Source: Castor canadensis (lineage: Eukaryota; Chordata; Mammalia; Rodentia; Castoridae). Taken from it: DNA of 64,000 nucleotides. Below are positions 58,668 through 64,000 of this stretch, piece by piece; the first letter of the stretch is position 1, and every line of letters starts with the position of its first letter. The notes below the pieces were generated by a model, which ran no database searches, had not been told where the DNA came from, and was given only the letters and a program-made list of their open reading frames with translations. Both the position numbers and the translations under genes were made by a program. The DNA is taken from the NCBI RefSeq assembly GCF_047511655.1, contig NC_133397.1, forward strand, positions 123,469,308-123,533,307, given 5' to 3'.

Positions 58668-59149
58668 AATTAAAATGAACCCCCTCAAAAATACCTGCAA
58701 AATCTGACTGTCTTATTTTTTTTGTCAGCATAGATTAGCAAAACGCTCCAAGATGCTAGAAGCAAATATCAGAACTTGTATATGTTTTTATTGATTGTAC
58801 CTGATATATAAGTATATCAGGTACCATAACTTATTTAAGTATGTAATTATAAATAAGTCCATATTAGGAGTATTTAATAGTAAAAGTATATAATCAACCA
58901 TGTTGAGATTATTATTTTATTATCTTTAATAGGCTTTTATAAGGTCAGCTTTAAAACCTGAATTTTTTGTGAGGCCCTGAGTTCAATCACCAACATGACA
59001 AAAAAAAAAAAATTATGTCAGTGTTTTTTCCATACTGGCCTAGTTCAATTTCATGAACATCTGCTTAGATACCTGTGAAGTAAAAATCTGAAACACAATT
59101 ATAGATTTTAAAAAGAGTTGTTTTTTAACTTAATTCCTCTTTTTTTTAT

Positions 59150-59235
59150 TTTTACTTTTGTGGTGCTGGGGATTGAACCTAGGGCTTCAGGCATTCTAGG
59201 TAACTGCTCTACCACTGAGCTACATCCCCAGCCCT
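59150..59235 (-). repeat. ID-like SINE
   Basis: 'ggtgctggggattgaaccta' to 'agctacatccccagccc'. It is closer to the classic rodent ID head than the dimer right halves. Confidence 0.8.
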
Positions 59236-59867
59236 AAAGCAGAGGTGAATGAATTTTTATGATTATTCTAAATGAAATGGTATTTCTATTTCAATTGTTA
59301 GGTATCACAAAGTATTTTCATCTGAGCTGAGCAGATGCAAATTTAAAGAAATTTAAATTTAACAGAGGGAGCCAGTAGATAAGATTATAGACACTGCTTT
59401 CTTCCTACAATTTTATATCTTTCAGTTTAATGTGGATCATTCTAAACGTCAGTGGCTTCAAGTACTAAGTACTTCCTAGAAATATGCTGGACATGTATTG
59501 AAAGAAGTCTGTCCATTAGTCTATTTTGTTTACTTGGATGTGTTACTTGATCCAGGTTTAAATCCACTTGCAGGAAAGGATGCTAATAAATATGGTTGAA
59601 GAATGTGACAGCAATTAGGCACATAACAGAAAATTATTTAACGTATATCTTGTGTTTTATAACTTGTATATATATGATCTCTTGATAAGTGCAAGGTTGA
59701 GTTTATTTTTAAAAGCCGGGGAAGAAATATAGGAAAAAGAATAGTAAACTAAATTTGATTTAAAAAATTCAAAATGTCAGCAAGACACGTGCAGAAAAAG
59801 GATGAATCAGCCACAATGAAAAACACACATAAATGTATGATGCACAGTTATAATTAAAATAAGTGTG

Positions 59868-59945
59868 GAATGTAGCTCATTGGTTTAGTGTTTGCCTAGC
59901 ATGCATGAGGCCCTAAGGTCGATTCCCTACCACAACAAAAAAAGG
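59868..59945 (+). repeat. ID-like SINE
   Basis: 'gaatgtagctcattggttta' and 'cctagcatgcatgaggccct', with an A-tail. Confidence 0.8.
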
Positions 59946-60154
59946 TATGGATATCATTTTTTTACAAATGAGCATCTATGACATTTTACTAAGAAATAAT
60001 ATAAAAGACTTGGATAACATCATGAACTTAAAAAAATCATTTTCCATAGGTTTTACTTTTTGCATACCATTCTTTTTTTTTTGGTGGTGGTGTTGGTAGT
60101 AGGGTTTGGCACTCTACCACTTAAGCTTTGAATACTACTGGCACCCTCATTTTA

Positions 60155-60370
<216 letters not shown>

Positions 60371-60826
60371 TTAAAGACTTACTGTACTTTTTAGCACTCT
60401 ACTTTGCTTTTTCTGTCCCATCAAGTGATTTTTCTATACAAATGTGTGCCACTGTATAGTTCAAAAATACTTAATTTGTTACATTTCAAAACTGCCTCTG
60501 TGTCGCTCTTTATTTGAGTAGCTGTAAGTCCATGGACACTGTAAAACAAATGACAGGTTGAAGTTTTGTTTTTTTCTGAACAATGCCCAAATCAACTTGG
60601 TGGCTCCCATGGGTACATTTCAGTTTGTGGTTTTATTTTAGGGAATTTCATTACTAAAGGCAAATTTCACTCATGATAGCAGAATACTTTTTTCTTTTAG
60701 TTGATGAAAAATTAGAAACCTATGTATGTATGTATATATGTATATTGTAAAAACTGTATTAACAAATAACATAAAATAATTTAATTTCCCCAAAATGTGT
60801 TTTATTGGCTTTATAGACTAGATTTT

Positions 60827-60915
60827 GGGGAGGGGGGGCAGTACTGGTGTTGAACTCCAGGCCTCATGCTTGCTAGGCAGGCATTCTACCACTTAGAGCC
60901 ACTCCACCAGTCCTT
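60827..60915 (-). repeat. tRNA-like SINE
   Basis: 'ggcagtactggtgttgaact' to 'agccactccaccagtcc', after a G-run. Confidence 0.8.
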
Positions 60916-61038
60916 GAACAGATTTTTAATATCTGAGTTTGTTTTTGTATGTTACAGAGTAAAGGATGTTAATAAATTTCCAGGTAAAGGATTTTTTCAG
61001 TTATGAGTCTATGATAATTCCTCACATTCTGGTCTTTT

Positions 61039-61133
61039 TTTTTTTTTTTCTTTTATTATTCATATGTGCATACAAGGCTTGGGTCATTTCTCCCCCCTGC
61101 CCCCACCCTCTTCCTTACCACTCACCCCGCCCC
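61039..61133 (-). mobile_element. L1 3'-end stub, 95 bp, with perfect 16-bp TSD
   Basis: A poly-T tail is followed by the complement of the L1 terminus ('attattcatatgtgcataca'). It is flanked by cacattctggtctttt at 61023-61038 and 61134-61149. It lies 70 bp inside intron 24, just after the exon 24 donor, in the sense direction of AGL. Confidence 0.9.
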
Positions 61134-61219
61134 CACATTCTGGTCTTTTAAGAGCTTGTGTGAAGCGACTGCAGTTTCCACACAAACATGCCTATCCACT
61201 CAAGGTCTGCTGGATATAC

Positions 61220-61353
61220 CTGGACATCTGCTTCCACGCCACATCCAGAAGAGTGGTGTATGCACCAATTAAAATAGCATCAAAGTAGCAGGGGATAAGA
61301 TATCGTGGGATCTGCTTCAGGTAGAAGAACATAGCCTGCAGCCATCTACCAAC
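61220..61353 (-). CDS. AGL: AGL exon 24
   Basis: It encodes residues 984-1028: [20 protein letters not shown], then [20 protein letters not shown] and KQMS. Phase 0 entry after TTATCCTAG. The donor TCCAG|GTATAT is weak (no GTAAG), and an L1 stub sits 70 bp further on. Confidence 0.95.
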
Positions 61354-61613
61354 CTAGGATAAAAATAATGTAAAAAGTAATTTGATGTGTTTACAAGCTA
61401 GGAATATTTTAGCAGGTAAATTTAAACATGCAACTTTGCTGTCCAGTAGTTCCATTAACCAGAGTTCTATTTATCAGTACTGAAAGGAAGGAAAATGGTT
61501 TAAGAAAACATGTAAATATTATATAGAACGTGGTAATATAATTTTTAATTATAATTAATTCTCAATTATATAATTCTCTTGATTTTTTAACACTAGAACA
61601 TAGCTCTACTTAC

Positions 61614-61750
61614 TTCAGCAATATTTCCTGATCGTGAAATAAGGCGGCCACTGACATAGTCAATCATCCAATCTCCAGATCTCAAATTATCACAAAAAGG
61701 ATGCCCCAAGTCATTCCTTGGTCTTATTTCTGCCAACACAGACATTAATC
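61614..61750 (-). CDS. AGL: AGL exon 23
   Basis: It encodes residues 938-983: [20 protein letters not shown], then [19 protein letters not shown] and IAE. Acceptor ATTTTCAG, donor TGAA|GTAAGT. Intron 23 below it is only 260 bp. Confidence 0.95.
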
Positions 61751-62807
61751 CTGAAAATAAGACATTTCTGCATTACTGGCAGAGTCAAAATGTTCCAACA
61801 GCTGAGGTGAGGCCAGTGTCTAAGGATTTAATAGAGAGGCAGCAGAGTGCCGCCTCGCTGACAGTGGCGCTTGGCGTGGTTGGAGATCCATACAGCAGTC
61901 GGGATGACCCAGGACACAAGGCACACTGAGGGACTTCTGCAGCTTCCCAAGCGTCAGAACTTCTCTTTTTACTTTAATGTTATAACGTTCAAAGGCAACT
62001 GGCATGAATTCTTTGCTCTCAGGTATCAATGAGAAGAAAACTGATAAGCCTGTGTGCTTTTATGCTAAAAAGTGGTGCATTCATTAATATTCAGGCAAAT
62101 TGAAGGAAATCACAGAACTTGTTTCGGAGAGAGCAAGAACATTTACAGTGACAATGAGGACAAAGCCTGCCGTAGAAGGAATCTTTGGAGTGTAACAGGA
62201 GATCCTTGGAACTGAACAGAGTATGGAAGCACAGTATCAGGAGTGTTTATTATGCACAGTTCTCAGTTAGAAGCATTGGGATTCCTATGCACACATGGTA
62301 GATCCTGCTATTGAAATGACAGAACAATTATACTTCTTTCATCAATCAGTAAGACAAACATGTCTACTTGCAGAAATGTTATTTTGGCTTCACTAACTTC
62401 ATTTTAAACTAAATTCATTTAATTAGAATTTAATAAATTTTACTATGTGGCATGTTTTAAGAAATTTAAAAAATAAATTTAACATACAGTTTTTCCCTCA
62501 AGGGTTTTAATTTAACATCAACCGTAAAATATAAAAAAGCTGGACAAGAAGACAGTATAAAATAAAATTCTACCTATGTTATAGCACTTTCAGGGAAGAC
62601 AATACTGCTTAGTAAACGTTGGTACCACTGTTGAATCATGGAATGACATGGAAACAGTGTTTCAGAAAACAGATCTGACAGTAAAAACCAAATCAGATGA
62701 AGACAATTATATTTAGAAAGGATAAGAAGAATCACTTCATGAGAAGTATAAAGAGAATTAGTAAAGAACCACTTAACTTTAAGATAGGCAAAAGCCAGAA
62801 AAAGACC

Positions 62808-63045
62808 TCACATTGGGAGGCAGAGATCTAGAGGATCATAGTTTAAGGCATGGGCAAAAAGTTAGTGAGACCCCATCTCAACAAACATCTCCACAAACAA
62901 GGCAGGCCTGATGGTGCATGTTTGTAATCCCAGCTACGTGAGAGGTTCAGGTTAAGAAGATCACTGAGTGGCTCAAGTGGTAGTACACCTGCCTAGCAGA
63001 CCTGAGGACCTGAGTTCAAACCTCAGTAAAGAGAAAAAAAAATCA
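62808..63045 (+). repeat. SINE cluster (B1-like pieces plus tRNA-like half)
   Basis: Partial left halves lie at 62810-62895 and 62903-62965. A tRNA-like half follows at 62967-63030 ('gagtggctcaagtggtagta'). Confidence 0.7.
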
Positions 63046-63344
63046 AGAAATAAGGAGTCAAAGAGAAGGATGTAAACTGAAAAACATATGGGAGCCAGAA
63101 ATACAGGTGTGCTAAACCAACATTCTTAGATAAAAGTCTAAGAAAATATTACCAAGCAGATGGAGTAAACTGATAGTTAAAGATTCAGTTCCTTTAACTT
63201 ATCTCACAACTACTTTAGCTACATAATATTTTGCTACACATTCTCTTTATAGGATGAAACAAACATGCAACAAAAAATTTCCAATTAGATGAAAAAGGAA
63301 GAAGAATGTATCATATTTATAACCTAAACCCACTTAGTGTTTTA

Positions 63345-63525
63345 AGTGAATGGTCTCATTTAATCTTCACAGTCTTCTGAATTATTCACTATTATTTGCA
63401 TTTTTTGACATAGAAATTGGGGGTACAGAGGTGTTCTGTTACTTGCAAAAGGTCAATCGATGACTAAGCAGGACAGTCCTAATTTGAACCCAGGCGTCTC
63501 ATTCCAAGCTAAATCTTACTTTCAT
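63345..63525 (-). repeat. MIR SINE
   Basis: 'ggtctcatttaatcttcaca', 'acataga aattggggg' and 'tttgaacccaggcgtctc' fit a reverse MIR. Confidence 0.6.
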
Positions 63526-63568
63526 AAAGAAGACAGTCTAGGATCCTAACAGAAAAATGAAAAGCTCA

Positions 63569-63877
<309 letters not shown>

Positions 63878-64000
63878 TCACAACTGAAATGAAAACATGC
63901 TAGGAATTAAATTAGAACTAGGACATAACCAAGTGCCAAACTGTACTGGTTACGAGTATGCTGGAAGTCTTTTGGTTATTACATCCTTTATCTTACAAAT

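Overview
This is nuclear DNA from a placental mammal, almost certainly a rodent. It has spliced exons with GT/AG borders, a dense load of 7SL-derived and tRNA-derived SINEs, LINE-1 copies and fossil retroviruses. Most SINEs are dimers: a B1-like left half ('ggctcatgcctgtaatccc') joined to an ID-like tRNA half ('ggtgtggctcaagtggtaga'). Together with the L1 3' end seen here, this arrangement reminds me of beaver and its relatives (Castorimorpha). That species guess is inference only.

The one real protein-coding gene is AGL (glycogen debranching enzyme) on the minus strand. The window carries its last 14 coding exons, which match exons 22-35 of the 35-exon human gene, from 63719 down to the stop codon at 21766-21764. 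Every splice phase joins correctly. The total fits a 1532-residue protein whose residues 894-1532 lie here, that is, the amylo-1,6-glucosidase (C-terminal) half. The promoter and the 4-alpha-glucanotransferase half lie beyond position 64000. A 3' UTR of about 2 kb probably runs down to about 19.7 kb.

Positions 1-19,000 lie downstream of AGL and look like a transposon graveyard. An ancient L1 is split by a class I provirus (553-4330, TSD attag, tRNA-Phe-type primer site), a B1 SINE and a class II solo LTR (4722-5101, TSD tttatg). Further on are an 803-bp LTR-like element (6341-7143, TSD acatg), a second broken class I provirus (about 8040-12115), and a 1,024-bp class II solo LTR with internal tandem repeats (16024-17047, TSD cagcat). 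I see no neighbouring gene there.

The AGL introns (21.9-64 kb) hold the rest. Intron 28 (15.3 kb) contains a nearly full-length but dead L1 (about 42790-49232) antisense to AGL, lacking the start of its endonuclease. Intron 34 has an L1 piece that lacks its own 3' end and sits inside an older repeat. Very short L1 3'-end stubs recur. A small (AAC)n-tailed retroposed unit occurs twice (41311-41445 and 58537-58667). No CRISPR array, RNA gene, operon or other prokaryotic feature is present. I found no convincing new multi-gene system; the novelty is in repeat biology.
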